A DNA stretch of 11,488 nt. It comes from an uncultured Oscillospiraceae bacterium. Lineage in GTDB: Bacteria > Bacillota > Clostridia > Oscillospirales > Oscillospiraceae. The DNA lies in NCBI GenBank assembly GCA_944385645.1, contig CALWYA010000222.1, forward strand, positions 1 to 11,488, read 5' to 3'. Under the pieces are notes generated by a model. It saw only the letters and a program-made list of their open reading frames with translations. It was not told where the DNA came from and made no database searches. Shown here piece after piece: positions 1 through 7,529 of the stretch (positions are counted from its first letter, which is position 1; each line of letters starts with the position of its first letter). Both the position numbers and the translations under genes were made by a program.

Positions 1-590
1 GTCTGCAAAATACACACCAGCCAGCCGGCCCCTTCAAAGTCCCCCGCATCCTTCATATAGAACCAGGTCCCGTTCTCTTCCTCCCGGATGTCCACGCTCT
101 CCTCCCACCCCTGGGGAATGGTAAGGGAGTAGCCATAGACGGCATTCTGGTAGACAGAGCTATCCTCCTCCCGCTGTCGGTTCAGCTCCTCCCACTTCCA
201 GAGGCGGTTCTCTCGCTGCTCCTCCGTCAGGTCCGGGTCGGCCAGCGCCTCCTGGAAAATTTCCGAGTTGCTCATATCATCATAGCGGGGATCCACCCCG
301 CCCTGTATCTGGTCCGGCCCCGGACCGGACTTGTCCATGACCACGATCTGACCGCTTTCAGGGTCATTGGCATAGAATTCCCCCCTGGGGGAGAGGCCGG
401 CCTGGACCAAATCATGGTCCGTATCCCAACCGGCGTAACTGCCGCTGTCCAGTTGGATCACGATTACCTGTCCGTTCTGGTTGTCGTTGATCCAGATCTC
501 GTCCTCATACAGATGTTGCAGCAAAAGAGCTCCGTTTCGACATAAAGAGATGAAGGGGCACGCTCCTCCGTCCCCCGTGTTCCTTCCCAT
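1..590 (-). CDS. Hypothetical protein, partial (3' end outside window)
   Basis: An open frame runs on the minus strand from about 645 to the left edge without a stop. The translated segment is protein-like, with composition typical of a structured extracytoplasmic or soluble domain: an LYEDEIWINDNQNGQ stretch, then IVVMDKSGPGPDQ, a charged helix-like segment (LTEEQRENRLWKWEEL) and, near the edge, a YGYSLTIPQGWEE segment of the kind found in small Clostridia secreted or lipoprotein domains. I do not recognise the family. The start is uncertain. ATG at 590 is the most upstream ATG but has no Shine-Dalgarno and its first 22 residues look non-coding; TTG at 524 has a GGAG about 5 nt upstream. No signal peptide is visible with either start, so the gene may be 5'-truncated. 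It is divergent from the gene at 617. Confidence 0.5.
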   Translation of the reverse strand, partial: MGRNTGDGGACPFISLCRNGALLLQHLYEDEIWINDNQNGQVIVIQLDSGSYAGWDTDHDLVQAGLSPRGEFYANDPESGQIVVMDKSGPGPDQIQGGVDPRYDDMSNSEIFQEALADPDLTEEQRENRLWKWEELNRQREEDSSVYQNAVYGYSLTIPQGWEESVDIREEENGTWFYMKDAGDFEGAGWLVCILQ

Positions 591-616
591 TGTTCTGCGA
601 ATGGAGGTACTGACCC

Positions 617-1705
617 ATGAAACGCATCTTGACCGCACTCGCCCTCACCGCCGCCCTGACCCTCTCCCTGTGCCCGGCGGCTTCCGCCCAGGAGAGCGAG
701 CAGCTCCCGCCCGGCACGGAGATCGGCAAAGTCTATGCCACCGACATCGTGACCTATCTGGACGGCATGCCCATGCCATCCTACAACATTGGGGGAAAGA
801 CGGCCATTCTGGTCCGGGACCTGGCTCCATACGGCTTCGAGGTGGAGTGGGACTCGGAAAAAAGCTGGGCTATCGTCAGCTCCGGAAGCCGGCCAGAGCA
901 GGCTCCAGACTATGCTCCAACGACTTCCGGTGCCCCCGGTCAGGTGGTGGGCAGTATTTACTCCACCGAGATCATCGTCATGGTCAATGGGTTTCAGGTG
1001 CCCTCCTTCAACTTAGGCGGAGCCATGGCCGTCACCCTGGAAGATCTGTGCGCGGATCAGACCTTTAATTACGAAGGCCATGACCTGCTGCGTGCTCTGG
1101 GCTACTCCAGCACCCGCTTCCGGGTAGAATGGGACCCGGAGGACCGTGCCGCTCGGCTTTCCTCCCTGCGGCTCGGAGACTCGATCCAATTAGACGGAGC
1201 CTCCTATGAGGTCATCGACTTCTGGAAAGGCTCCACCTGGACAGTCAATTGTTACCCCGCGGTCTACCGCGATAATCAGCTTGTTTATAACACCAACGGC
1301 GGCCTCTGTACGCAAATAACAGGGGACAGCTATTATAACTATTTGTATTATAACTATCTAGACACAGATATGCTGTGCTCGTGGCTGGCAGGCTACAACT
1401 GTGAGTTCCGGGACGGAGCGCTCTACCTGACTCTGCCGGAGACGGTTACGGATATATACGTTTATTATAACAGTGACGATTGGACTCCGGAGCAGCTGGC
1501 CCAATACCCTGACCGGCTGGAGCTAAATTATGGACTCCATGTGACACGGGGTTATTTTGGAACCCCCATTGTCTCGGTCCCAGTTTACATCGAGCAGGGC
1601 GGAACCGTCCGGGAGATCCAAGCGCGGGCCGCAGTCCCTTATGGCATCTCGAGAATAGATCTTCAGCTGCTCCAGATGCTGGGGATCCAGGAAGTAACAT
1701 TCTGA
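617..1705 (+). CDS. Secreted protein with two stalk (copper amine oxidase N-terminal-like) domains
   Basis: The 362-residue product starts with a clear Sec signal peptide (basic MKR, hydrophobic residues 4-18, likely cleavage after ASA at residue 24). There is no lipobox, so it is probably exported rather than lipid-anchored. Two similar modules follow: residues ~36-92 (IGKVYATDIVTYLDGMPMPS ... FEVEWD) and ~110-185 (VGSIYSTEIIVMVNGFQVPS ... FRVEWD). Both have the paired-beta pattern of the stalk/Cu_amine_oxidN1 family, which occurs in Gram-positive surface proteins and is not itself an oxidase. Residues ~190-362 form a Tyr-rich C-terminal domain I do not recognise; it includes a tandem YYNYL-YYNYL. 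GGAGG at 604-608 precedes the ATG by 8 nt and supports this start. The gene ends in a bidirectional terminator and appears monocistronic. Ligand and role are unknown. Confidence 0.85.
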   Translation: MKRILTALALTAALTLSLCPAASAQESEQLPPGTEIGKVYATDIVTYLDGMPMPSYNIGGKTAILVRDLAPYGFEVEWDSEKSWAIVSSGSRPEQAPDYAPTTSGAPGQVVGSIYSTEIIVMVNGFQVPSFNLGGAMAVTLEDLCADQTFNYEGHDLLRALGYSSTRFRVEWDPEDRAARLSSLRLGDSIQLDGASYEVIDFWKGSTWTVNCYPAVYRDNQLVYNTNGGLCTQITGDSYYNYLYYNYLDTDMLCSWLAGYNCEFRDGALYLTLPETVTDIYVYYNSDDWTPEQLAQYPDRLELNYGLHVTRGYFGTPIVSVPVYIEQGGTVREIQARAAVPYGISRIDLQLLQMLGIQEVTF

Positions 1706-2009
1706 GGCCTTGGCAAAAGAAAAGCTGTAGTATTCTGCTGCTCCCCGCTTAGTTGTTCCCTCTGCCAATATGGCCCTATTCTCAGGTAGCAGCAATGAAA
1801 CATGTCTGTAATTTGAATTTCCATGACAAAGCCCCCCGATGTAGTCTAAGTTCCTACATCAGGGGGCCTTTTGTCACGGACCATTTTGCTGGACCAGTTC
1901 ATTACAGCTCGGAAAGCTTGTTTTTAAAGGAACGGGCCAGATCCGCGATGATGGGGAAAACTGGCCAGAAAGTCAATATTGGTTTAAGGGACGGGTTTCA
2001 CTGGATAAA
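1706..2009. other. Intergenic gap between converging genes
   Basis: This 304-bp gap separates the stalk-domain gene and padR, which converge. The only structure I can support is the hairpin terminator at 1824-1876. An open frame spans much of the gap on the plus strand, but it reads straight through the terminator, has no ribosome binding site and gives no recognisable protein. Nothing else is evident. Confidence 0.6.
1824..1876. terminator. Bidirectional intrinsic terminator
   Basis: This is a long inverted repeat. TGACAAA (1824-1830) pairs with TTTGTCA (1870-1876), CCCCC pairs with GGGGG, and GATGTAG (1838-1844) pairs with CTACATC (1854-1860) around a 9-nt loop, with small bulges. The A-run on the left and T-run on the right give a U-tract in either reading direction. 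It lies between two converging genes (617-1705 plus, padR minus), as expected for a shared terminator. Confidence 0.85.
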
Positions 2010-2600
2010 TTATTCTGGTTTTGTCTGTAGCTTGCCCCCTTCTCGCTGATTGGCCCAGCCGGACACCAGCTCCCGGCACCGAAGCAGCCAATCCATGTAG
2101 GTCCGCTCCCGCATGACCGCGCCGAGCAACACAAGGTAGTCGCCCCGGGCGGCGCCCGTCAGGGTGCGCGGGTCGACTCCGTCATAGGAAACCTGCAAAC
2201 TGTGGGATAGGAACTCCAGCTTGATCTGGCGCTTCTCGATCTGTTTCTGGAGCAGCTCCAGATAGGCCTCTTCGGAGAGCCATTGGGAGTAGTAAGAGCG
2301 CAGCCGGAACACATCCTTCGGTGTAGGATCCAACGGTTGGTCCTGATCCAGCCACGCCAGGAAATCCTGTTTCCCGGAGGGGGTAATCTCATACAGCTTC
2401 TTCTCCAGTTTCTCCCCCTGGATCACGGTGCTGTACCGGATCAGCCCTTCTTCTGCCAGTCGCTTGAGTTCTGGATAGATCTGACTGTGCTTGGCGCTCC
2501 AAAATGACCCCAGGCCGACCCCGAACGCCTTTGAAATATCATAGCCGGTCATAGGCGACTGCATGAGCAGACCCAGAATCGCATATTTTAATGTCCGCAT
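2010..2600 (-). CDS. PadR-family transcriptional regulator
   Basis: A 196-residue protein with the two-part PadR architecture. Residues ~1-80 are an N-terminal winged helix (LKYAILGLLMQSPMTGYDI, then the KHSQIYPELKRLAEEGLI recognition region and a wing ending YEITPSGK). Residues ~90-185 are a C-terminal helical dimerisation region like Vir_act_alpha_C. The start was placed at ATG 2600, because AAAGGAG lies 7 nt upstream and the conserved sequence begins MRTLKYAILGLL; a longer frame to 2660 adds 20 implausible residues. PadR proteins are usually repressors relieved by a small ligand, classically phenolic acids. The gene is divergent from a 2-enoate-reductase-type gene, and the shared gap is rich in palindromes, so it very likely represses that gene and itself. 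The inducer is inferred only by analogy. Confidence 0.92.
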   Translation of the reverse strand: MRTLKYAILGLLMQSPMTGYDISKAFGVGLGSFWSAKHSQIYPELKRLAEEGLIRYSTVIQGEKLEKKLYEITPSGKQDFLAWLDQDQPLDPTPKDVFRLRSYYSQWLSEEAYLELLQKQIEKRQIKLEFLSHSLQVSYDGVDPRTLTGAARGDYLVLLGAVMRERTYMDWLLRCRELVSGWANQREGGKLQTKPE

Positions 2601-2629
2601 AGGTGGGCTCCTTTGTGTATTGATATTAT

Positions 2630-2648
2630 CTAATATACCATATATTAG
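2630..2648. promoter_or_regulatory. Perfect inverted repeat over the padR -10 (candidate autoregulatory operator)
   Basis: CTAATATACCATATATTAG is a perfect 8-3-8 inverted repeat. It covers the best minus-strand promoter for padR: extended -10 TGGTATATT (TATATT is the complement of 2632-2637) with a weak -35 ATGATT (complement of 2655-2660) at 17-bp spacing. A repressor bound here would block padR transcription. It does not match the ATGT-N8-ACAT pattern of the other site, so whether PadR itself binds is uncertain. Confidence 0.5.
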
Positions 2649-2709
2649 AAGAAAAATCATTTGGGCGTTTTACACAAAAATCCCGGACGTAATTTCAGTT
2701 AACTCACAA

Positions 2710-2738
2710 TTGACATGTAAATATTTACATGATATATT
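2710..2738 (+). promoter_or_regulatory. Strong sigma-A-type promoter of the 2-enoate reductase gene
   Basis: TTGACA (2710-2715) and TATATT (2733-2738) are separated by exactly 17 bp, close to the sigma-A consensus. The predicted transcription start near 2745 gives a leader of about 39 nt carrying AGAGGAGG ahead of the ATG at 2784. Two overlapping palindromes fill the spacer and the -10, so the promoter is probably tightly repressed without inducer. Confidence 0.8.
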
Positions 2739-2745
2739 TATCATG
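2714..2745. promoter_or_regulatory. Two overlapping perfect palindromes, likely PadR operator
   Basis: CATGTAAATATTTACATG (2714-2731) and CATGATATATTTATCATG (2728-2745) are both perfect 18-bp inverted repeats and share the CATG at 2728-2731. The first contains ATGT-N8-ACAT, the pattern published for PadR of Bacillus subtilis. The second keeps the same geometry with one change per half (ATGA-N8-TCAT). They cover the spacer, the -10 and the predicted start site of the promoter for the downstream reductase. Binding by the adjacent PadR is inferred. Confidence 0.75.
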
Positions 2746-2783
2746 TTAGCAAGACAGTGATGCAGAGGAGGGCCGTACGGGAT

Positions 2784-4778
2784 ATGGGAAATTATGACTG
2801 CTTGTTCTCCCCGTTTGCCATTCTGGAGACCCAGATCAAAAACCGGTTTGCCATGGCCCCCATGGGGCCGCTGGGCCTGGGAGATGCACAGGGCGGGTTC
2901 AACCAGCGGGGTATCGACTATTATACCGCCCGGGCCCGGGGGGGCACCGGCCTGATCATCACCGGCGTTACCTTCGTGGACAACCAGGTGGAGGAGCACG
3001 GCATGCCCAACTGCCCCAGTCCCACCTATAATCCGGTGCAGTTTGTCCGGACCGCCCGGGAGATGACGGAGCGCGTCCACGCCTATGACGCCAGAATCTT
3101 TCTGCAAATGTCCGGCGGTTTTGGGCGGGTGACCATCCCCACCAATTTGGGGGAGTATCCGCCGGTGGCCCCATCGCCCATCCAGCACCGCTGGCTGGAC
3201 AAGGTATGCAGGCCGCTGACCGTGGAGGAGATCCGCACCATCGTCAGACAGTTTGGCGAGGGTGCCTACAACGCCCAGCGGGCCGGCTTTGACGGTGTGG
3301 AGATCCACGCTGTCCACGAGGGATACCTGCTGGACCAGTTTGCCATTTCCCTGTTCAACCACCGCACTGACCAGTACGGCGGCAGTCTGGAGAACCGCCT
3401 GCGCTTTGCCCGGGAGGTAGTGGAGGAGATCAAATCCCGGTGCGGAAGCCGGTTCCCAGTGGTGCTGCGGTACAGCCCCAAGAGCTTTATCAAGGCTCTG
3501 CGGGAGGGCGCACTCCCGGGTGAGCAGTTTACAGAGCGGGGCCGGGACCTGGACGAGGGCGTGGAGGCGGCTAAGCTGCTGGTGTCCTACGGCTACGATG
3601 CCCTGGACGTGGACGTGGGCTCCTACGACTCTTGGTGGTGGAGCCATCCGCCTATGTATCAGGAAAAAGGGCTCTATATGCCCTATGCCAGACTGATGAA
3701 GGAGACGGTAGATGTCCCCATCCTCTGCGCCGGGCGGATGGATGACCCAGAACGAGCGGCCGGCGCCATCCGGGACGGGGTGTGCGACATCGTCAGCCTG
3801 GGGCGGCCGCTGCTGGCCGATCCGAACTATGTGAACAAACTGCGGGCTGGGCAGACGGCCCAGATCCGCCCCTGCATCTCCTGTCAAGAGGGTTGTATGG
3901 GCCGGGTCCAGGAATATTCCATGCTCAACTGCGCGGTCAATCCCCAGGCGGGGCGGGAACGCGTCACCGACTACCGGCCCGTTCTGCGGCCCAAACGGGT
4001 CTTGATCATCGGCGGAGGCGTGGCCGGGTGCGAGGCCGCTCGCGTGCTGGCGGAGCGTGGCCACCGACCAGAGCTTTTCGAGCGCGGCGGGCGGCTGGGC
4101 GGCAACCTGCTGGCCGCGGGCGTACCCTCCTTCAAGGAGGACGACCTGGCTCTGGTGCGCTGGTACGAGCAGGAGCTGCAGCGGCTGGAAATCCCGGTCC
4201 ATCTAAACAGCCCGGTGGATGCCGATCTGGTCCGGAAGGGCGGGTATGACGCGGTAATCGCTGCGACCGGCTCTACCCCCAAGAAGTTCTCCCTGGGCGA
4301 GGGCGCGCCGGTCTGTACCGCCTCGGACGTCCTGCTGGGCGCGGCTCCCTGCGGAGCGCGGGCGGTTGTGATCGGCGGCGGGCTGGTGGGCTGTGAGACA
4401 GCCCTCTGGCTGGCACAGGAGGGAAAGCAGGTAACCATTGTGGAGACATTGGACCGCCTGATGGCAGTCAACCGCCCCCTGTGTCACGCCAACAGTGAGA
4501 TGTTGGAGCGCCTGCTGCCCTTCCACCGAGTAGAGATTCTGACCTCCGCCCAGGCGGAAGCATACCAGGATGGCAGTCTGCGGGTGCGCACCCTCGAGGG
4601 GGAGCGGGTACTTCCCTGTGACACGGTAATCCTGGCCGTGGGCTTCCAGCGGGAGGACAGCCTGTATCGGTCCCTGCGGGATGAGGTGCCCGAGTTGTAC
4701 CTCCTGGGTGACGCCAGAAAGGTGGCGAATGTCATGTACGCCATCTGGGACGCCTTTGAAGTCGCCAACCATATTTAA
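2784..4778 (+). CDS. 2-enoate reductase-type Fe-S flavoprotein (old yellow enzyme/FAD fusion)
   Basis: A 664-residue three-part flavoprotein, about the length of clostridial 2-enoate reductases, which reduce the C=C of unsaturated carboxylates such as cinnamate with NADH. Residues ~1-345 are an FMN-binding TIM barrel with active-site segment IHAVHEGYLLDQF (His175, His178, Tyr181), HRTDQYGGSLENR, and a long SPKSFIKALREGALPGE insertion that I associate with the 2-enoate-reductase branch. Cys364, Cys367, Cys371 and Cys383 (CX2CX3CX11C) match the usual 4Fe-4S pattern. Two dinucleotide folds follow: GGGVAG (410-415) for FAD and GGGLVG (531-536) for NAD(H). ATG 2784 was chosen over GTG 2757 and ATG 2760 because AGGAGG ends 12 nt before it, while the earlier starts have no ribosome binding site. 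Divergent padR and operator-like palindromes suggest induction by substrate. Phenylacrylates are one candidate; the true substrate is unknown. Confidence 0.88.
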   Translation: MGNYDCLFSPFAILETQIKNRFAMAPMGPLGLGDAQGGFNQRGIDYYTARARGGTGLIITGVTFVDNQVEEHGMPNCPSPTYNPVQFVRTAREMTERVHAYDARIFLQMSGGFGRVTIPTNLGEYPPVAPSPIQHRWLDKVCRPLTVEEIRTIVRQFGEGAYNAQRAGFDGVEIHAVHEGYLLDQFAISLFNHRTDQYGGSLENRLRFAREVVEEIKSRCGSRFPVVLRYSPKSFIKALREGALPGEQFTERGRDLDEGVEAAKLLVSYGYDALDVDVGSYDSWWWSHPPMYQEKGLYMPYARLMKETVDVPILCAGRMDDPERAAGAIRDGVCDIVSLGRPLLADPNYVNKLRAGQTAQIRPCISCQEGCMGRVQEYSMLNCAVNPQAGRERVTDYRPVLRPKRVLIIGGGVAGCEAARVLAERGHRPELFERGGRLGGNLLAAGVPSFKEDDLALVRWYEQELQRLEIPVHLNSPVDADLVRKGGYDAVIAATGSTPKKFSLGEGAPVCTASDVLLGAAPCGARAVVIGGGLVGCETALWLAQEGKQVTIVETLDRLMAVNRPLCHANSEMLERLLPFHRVEILTSAQAEAYQDGSLRVRTLEGERVLPCDTVILAVGFQREDSLYRSLRDEVPELYLLGDARKVANVMYAIWDAFEVANHI

Positions 4779-4847
4779 ACAGGGTCCCTTATGCAGAAGT
4801 GCTGAACTTCCACTGTTACGGCGGAAAAACTATAACCAAAACAGGGC

Positions 4848-4876
4848 TTGATTTTTCACCTTATTTTGTTTATAAT
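4848..4876 (+). promoter_or_regulatory. Sigma-A-type promoter of the enolase-SSS-flavoprotein operon
   Basis: TTGATT (4848-4853) and TATAAT (4871-4876) are separated by 17 bp. The predicted start near 4883 lies about 40 nt before the GTG at 4922. No ATGT-N8-ACAT palindrome is visible here, so this unit is probably not under the same PadR control as the upstream reductase. I see no convincing intrinsic terminator between 4779 and 4847. Confidence 0.7.
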
Positions 4877-4921
4877 TTAGCGCACCAGCGAAGCAGTTGA
4901 ATAATGAAAGGAGTGTTGAGC

Positions 4922-6073
4922 GTGAAGATCACAAAGGTAGAGATCAAGGCAACGGACGTCCCCTTCAAGAAAAGCAATCAGGAGAACGTGGGAGAGATCG
5001 CCCTGGGGAAATGGCAGATCTGCCGATTTGTCATTGTGAAGGTCCATACCGACGAGGGCATCGTAGGCTATGGGGAGTCGGCCCCCTTTGCCCGGCTCTC
5101 TCAGCTGGGACAGAAGCCCATCGTGGATATTCTGGCGGACTATGTGGCGCCTGCCGTCATCGGGATGGACCCCTTCCAGGTGGAGGCTATCTGGCAGGCT
5201 ATGGACCGGGCCACCCCCTACGCCGCCCAGGCCAAAGGGGCCATCGACATGGCCCTGTACGACATCATGGGGAAGAAAACGGGTATGCCGGCCTATAACT
5301 TCATGGGGGGCCTGGTCCGCCGGGAGATCCCCCTGCAGGCCATCGTGACCATTGATACCCCGGAAAATATGCGGGCAGCCAGCCTGGACTGGATCAGTCA
5401 GGGCTACCGCACCATTCGAATCAAGCTGGGAGTGGGCAGCCTGAAGCAGGACATGGAGCTGGTGCGCAATATTCGGGAGGCTATCGGGGACGATGTCAAG
5501 CTCCGGGTCGACCCCAACCAGGCGTACAGCGTGAAGGACGCCTTAAAGATGATCCCGGTGTTGGAGGAAAACGACGTGGAGATCTACGAGCAGCCCATCT
5601 CCTGGACTGATCTGGATGGTCTGGCCGAGGTCAACGCTGCGACCCACATCCCAGTGATGCCCCACGAGTCCATGTCCAGTATCTACGACGTGAAGGAGTT
5701 GATGGAGCGCAAAGCGGTCAGCCTGTTCACCCTTAAAACAGACCGGCCCGGCGGAATCACCAAGGCCCGCATCACCCGGGACCTGGCTGAGCTCTACAAC
5801 ATCCCCTGCGTCGTCATGTCCTCGGTGGAGCTGGGGATCAGCACTTTTGCCTCCATGCAGTTTGCAGCGACGCTGAAGGCCATGCCCTTTGCCTGCGAGG
5901 CCAGCGGCCCGCTGGAGATCGAGGATATAGACGTCAATTCCAACCGGATTCGGGACGGCAAGTTCATCGTCCCAGACGGCCCCGGCTTCGGCGCCGAGAT
6001 CGACGAGGAGAAACTGGAGCATTACACCAAGTACACCGTGGTATGCGACGAGTCCGCCAAGGTGCAGGACTGA
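4922..6073 (+). CDS. Enolase-superfamily (mandelate racemase/muconate lactonizing-like) enzyme
   Basis: A 383-residue member of the MR/MLE branch: alpha/beta capping domain (~1-125, TDEGIVGYGES) followed by the barrel. Family members abstract the alpha-proton of a carboxylate held by Mg2+, giving epimerisation, dehydration or cycloisomerisation. Visible catalytic elements are Lys168 (in RIKLG), metal ligands Asp197 (VDPNQAYS) and Glu223 (IYEQP), Lys272 (TLKTDRPGG) and a late VELGIS strand; their positions track muconate lactonizing enzyme closely. Two sites are unusual: the first Lys of KxK is Arg166, and the third metal ligand, normally Asp in ADES, is His248 (PHES, with Glu249 next). GTG 4922 is chosen because AAAGGAG ends 8 nt before it; ATG 4904 lies in front of that ribosome binding site. 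It heads an operon with a symporter and a flavoprotein. The substrate is unknown. Confidence 0.88.
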   Translation: MKITKVEIKATDVPFKKSNQENVGEIALGKWQICRFVIVKVHTDEGIVGYGESAPFARLSQLGQKPIVDILADYVAPAVIGMDPFQVEAIWQAMDRATPYAAQAKGAIDMALYDIMGKKTGMPAYNFMGGLVRREIPLQAIVTIDTPENMRAASLDWISQGYRTIRIKLGVGSLKQDMELVRNIREAIGDDVKLRVDPNQAYSVKDALKMIPVLEENDVEIYEQPISWTDLDGLAEVNAATHIPVMPHESMSSIYDVKELMERKAVSLFTLKTDRPGGITKARITRDLAELYNIPCVVMSSVELGISTFASMQFAATLKAMPFACEASGPLEIEDIDVNSNRIRDGKFIVPDGPGFGAEIDEEKLEHYTKYTVVCDESAKVQD

Positions 6074-6147
6074 AGAGGGGGGAAGCGAACAGGATCCTTG
6101 GTGGGGGAAGAACTGAAGTGAAGTAGAAGTAGAAATAGGAGGTATTT

Positions 6148-7515
6148 ATGGCTATTATCATTTTGATCGTAATCATCTACATGGCGGTCATGATCGGGAT
6201 CGGTGTCTATGGGAGCCGGAAGAAAGCCGCCACGGAATCCATGAGCAACTTTTTGACCGCTGGTCGAAACGGCGGACTGTTTGTCCTGGTCTGCACCTAT
6301 ATCGGGTCTCACGTGGGCAACGGTATCATCGTGGGCGGCGCGCAGTATGGTGCCGACTACGGCATCGGCGGCATGTGGTACGGCCTGGGTGCCGTGTTGT
6401 CCTACGTCCTGTTCGGCCTGGTCATGTCCCGTCTCCTGTATAGAAGGGGCTATATCACCATCCCCGACCTGATCCGAGACCGGTACGAGAGCAAGGTGGC
6501 CTCGGTGGTTATGGCTGTCCTGAATATCTGTGCGAGCTTGGGTATCATGGCCGCTCAGGTGATGGCCGGCTCCTCTCTGTTTGCAGCCCTGGGCTTGAAT
6601 CCCACCTTGGGCGCCGTGGTGGTGGCCGTGGTGGTCCTGATCTACTGCGCTGTGTCCGGTATGTGGGGCGTGCTGATCACCGACTCGGTCCAGAGTACCT
6701 TGATCTTCTTCTGCACCATCTTCTGTGTGGTTATCATCGCGATGAACGGCGGCTTCGACACCATCTCCGCTGCGCTGCCGGAAACCTATTTTGAGCCTGT
6801 ACCGTTCGACACGGAGACTCTGGTGATGCTGCTGGTGCCCACCACGCTGAACGGCCTGATTTCCGGCGCCGCCTATCAGCGCAACGCCTCCTGCAAGAAT
6901 GAGAAAGTGGCCTTCTGGTCTCCTCTGATTGCGGCTGTGGCCCTGATCCCCTTCGTGATCCTGCCTGTCATCATTGGCATGTACGGCCGTGCCGAGTATC
7001 CTGACGCCCCCTCCCTGGCAATCTTCTTTGATGTGGTGCTGAATATGCACCCGGTCATCGCTGGCCTGATGGTGGCCACCGTGCTGTCCGCCGTCATGTC
7101 CACCGTCTCCGGCGGCCTGCTGAATATCACCGCCAACACGGTCAATGACATTTACTATAAGACACTGCGGCCCAATGCCAGCCAGAAAACGCTCAGCCGC
7201 GCTTCCATGCTGGTCACTGCGGCGGCTGGTATCATCGCCCTGGCCCTGGCGATCTCCTCCTCTAGCATCCTGTCCCTGCTGTCCTCTACCTACTCCCTGA
7301 TGAACGCCGGTTCTCTGGTCATGGTGCTGGGCGGTATCGCCTGGAAAAAAGCGACCAAAGAGGGTGCCATCGCCAGCGCCATCTGTGGCATGATTATGAT
7401 TGTCCTGTCCAACGTGGGCGTGCCCATCCCTTACATCAGCTTTACCTCCCTCATCCCGGCTCTAATCGCCTTCATTGTGGTGAGTCTGATGACCCAGAAG
7501 AAATCTGTGGCCTGA
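6148..7515 (+). CDS. Sodium:solute symporter (SSS family)
   Basis: A 455-residue polytopic membrane protein with the SSS pattern: about 12-13 hydrophobic segments starting at residue 2, an early LTAGRN sequence, an unwound-looking TYIGSHVGNGIIVGG first-repeat helix, LLYRRGYITIPDLI after the third helix, and VLSAVMSTVSGG (312-323) in the helix that carries Na+-site serine/threonine residues in vSGLT (here Ser318 and Thr319). Family members move proline, pantothenate, betaines, sugars or carboxylates using sodium; the substrate here cannot be told. AGGAGG at 6137-6142 supports ATG 6148. It sits 74 bp after the enolase-family gene with no terminator between, so it is probably co-transcribed and imports that enzyme's substrate or a precursor. 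Confidence 0.9.
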   Translation: MAIIILIVIIYMAVMIGIGVYGSRKKAATESMSNFLTAGRNGGLFVLVCTYIGSHVGNGIIVGGAQYGADYGIGGMWYGLGAVLSYVLFGLVMSRLLYRRGYITIPDLIRDRYESKVASVVMAVLNICASLGIMAAQVMAGSSLFAALGLNPTLGAVVVAVVVLIYCAVSGMWGVLITDSVQSTLIFFCTIFCVVIIAMNGGFDTISAALPETYFEPVPFDTETLVMLLVPTTLNGLISGAAYQRNASCKNEKVAFWSPLIAAVALIPFVILPVIIGMYGRAEYPDAPSLAIFFDVVLNMHPVIAGLMVATVLSAVMSTVSGGLLNITANTVNDIYYKTLRPNASQKTLSRASMLVTAAAGIIALALAISSSSILSLLSSTYSLMNAGSLVMVLGGIAWKKATKEGAIASAICGMIMIVLSNVGVPIPYISFTSLIPALIAFIVVSLMTQKKSVA

Positions 7516-7529
7516 TCGACAATTCGCCC

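Noticed and set aside
1753..2049. 98-codon plus-strand open frame between the stalk-domain gene and padR
   Set aside because: It crosses the bidirectional terminator and the padR 3' end, lacks a ribosome binding site and has no recognisable protein pattern.
2757..2783. Upstream GTG/ATG starts for the 2-enoate reductase
   Set aside because: They lie within about 15 nt of the predicted transcription start with no ribosome binding site; ATG 2784 follows AGGAGG and begins the conserved sequence.
2670..4202. 510-codon minus-strand open frame opposite the 2-enoate reductase
   Set aside because: Antisense of a high-GC gene with clear motifs in the plus frame; the minus translation is His/Gly/Pro-rich and resembles no protein family.
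6022..7050. 342-codon minus-strand open frame opposite the symporter
   Set aside because: His/Asp/Gln-rich translation typical of the complement of a membrane-protein gene; no start signals.
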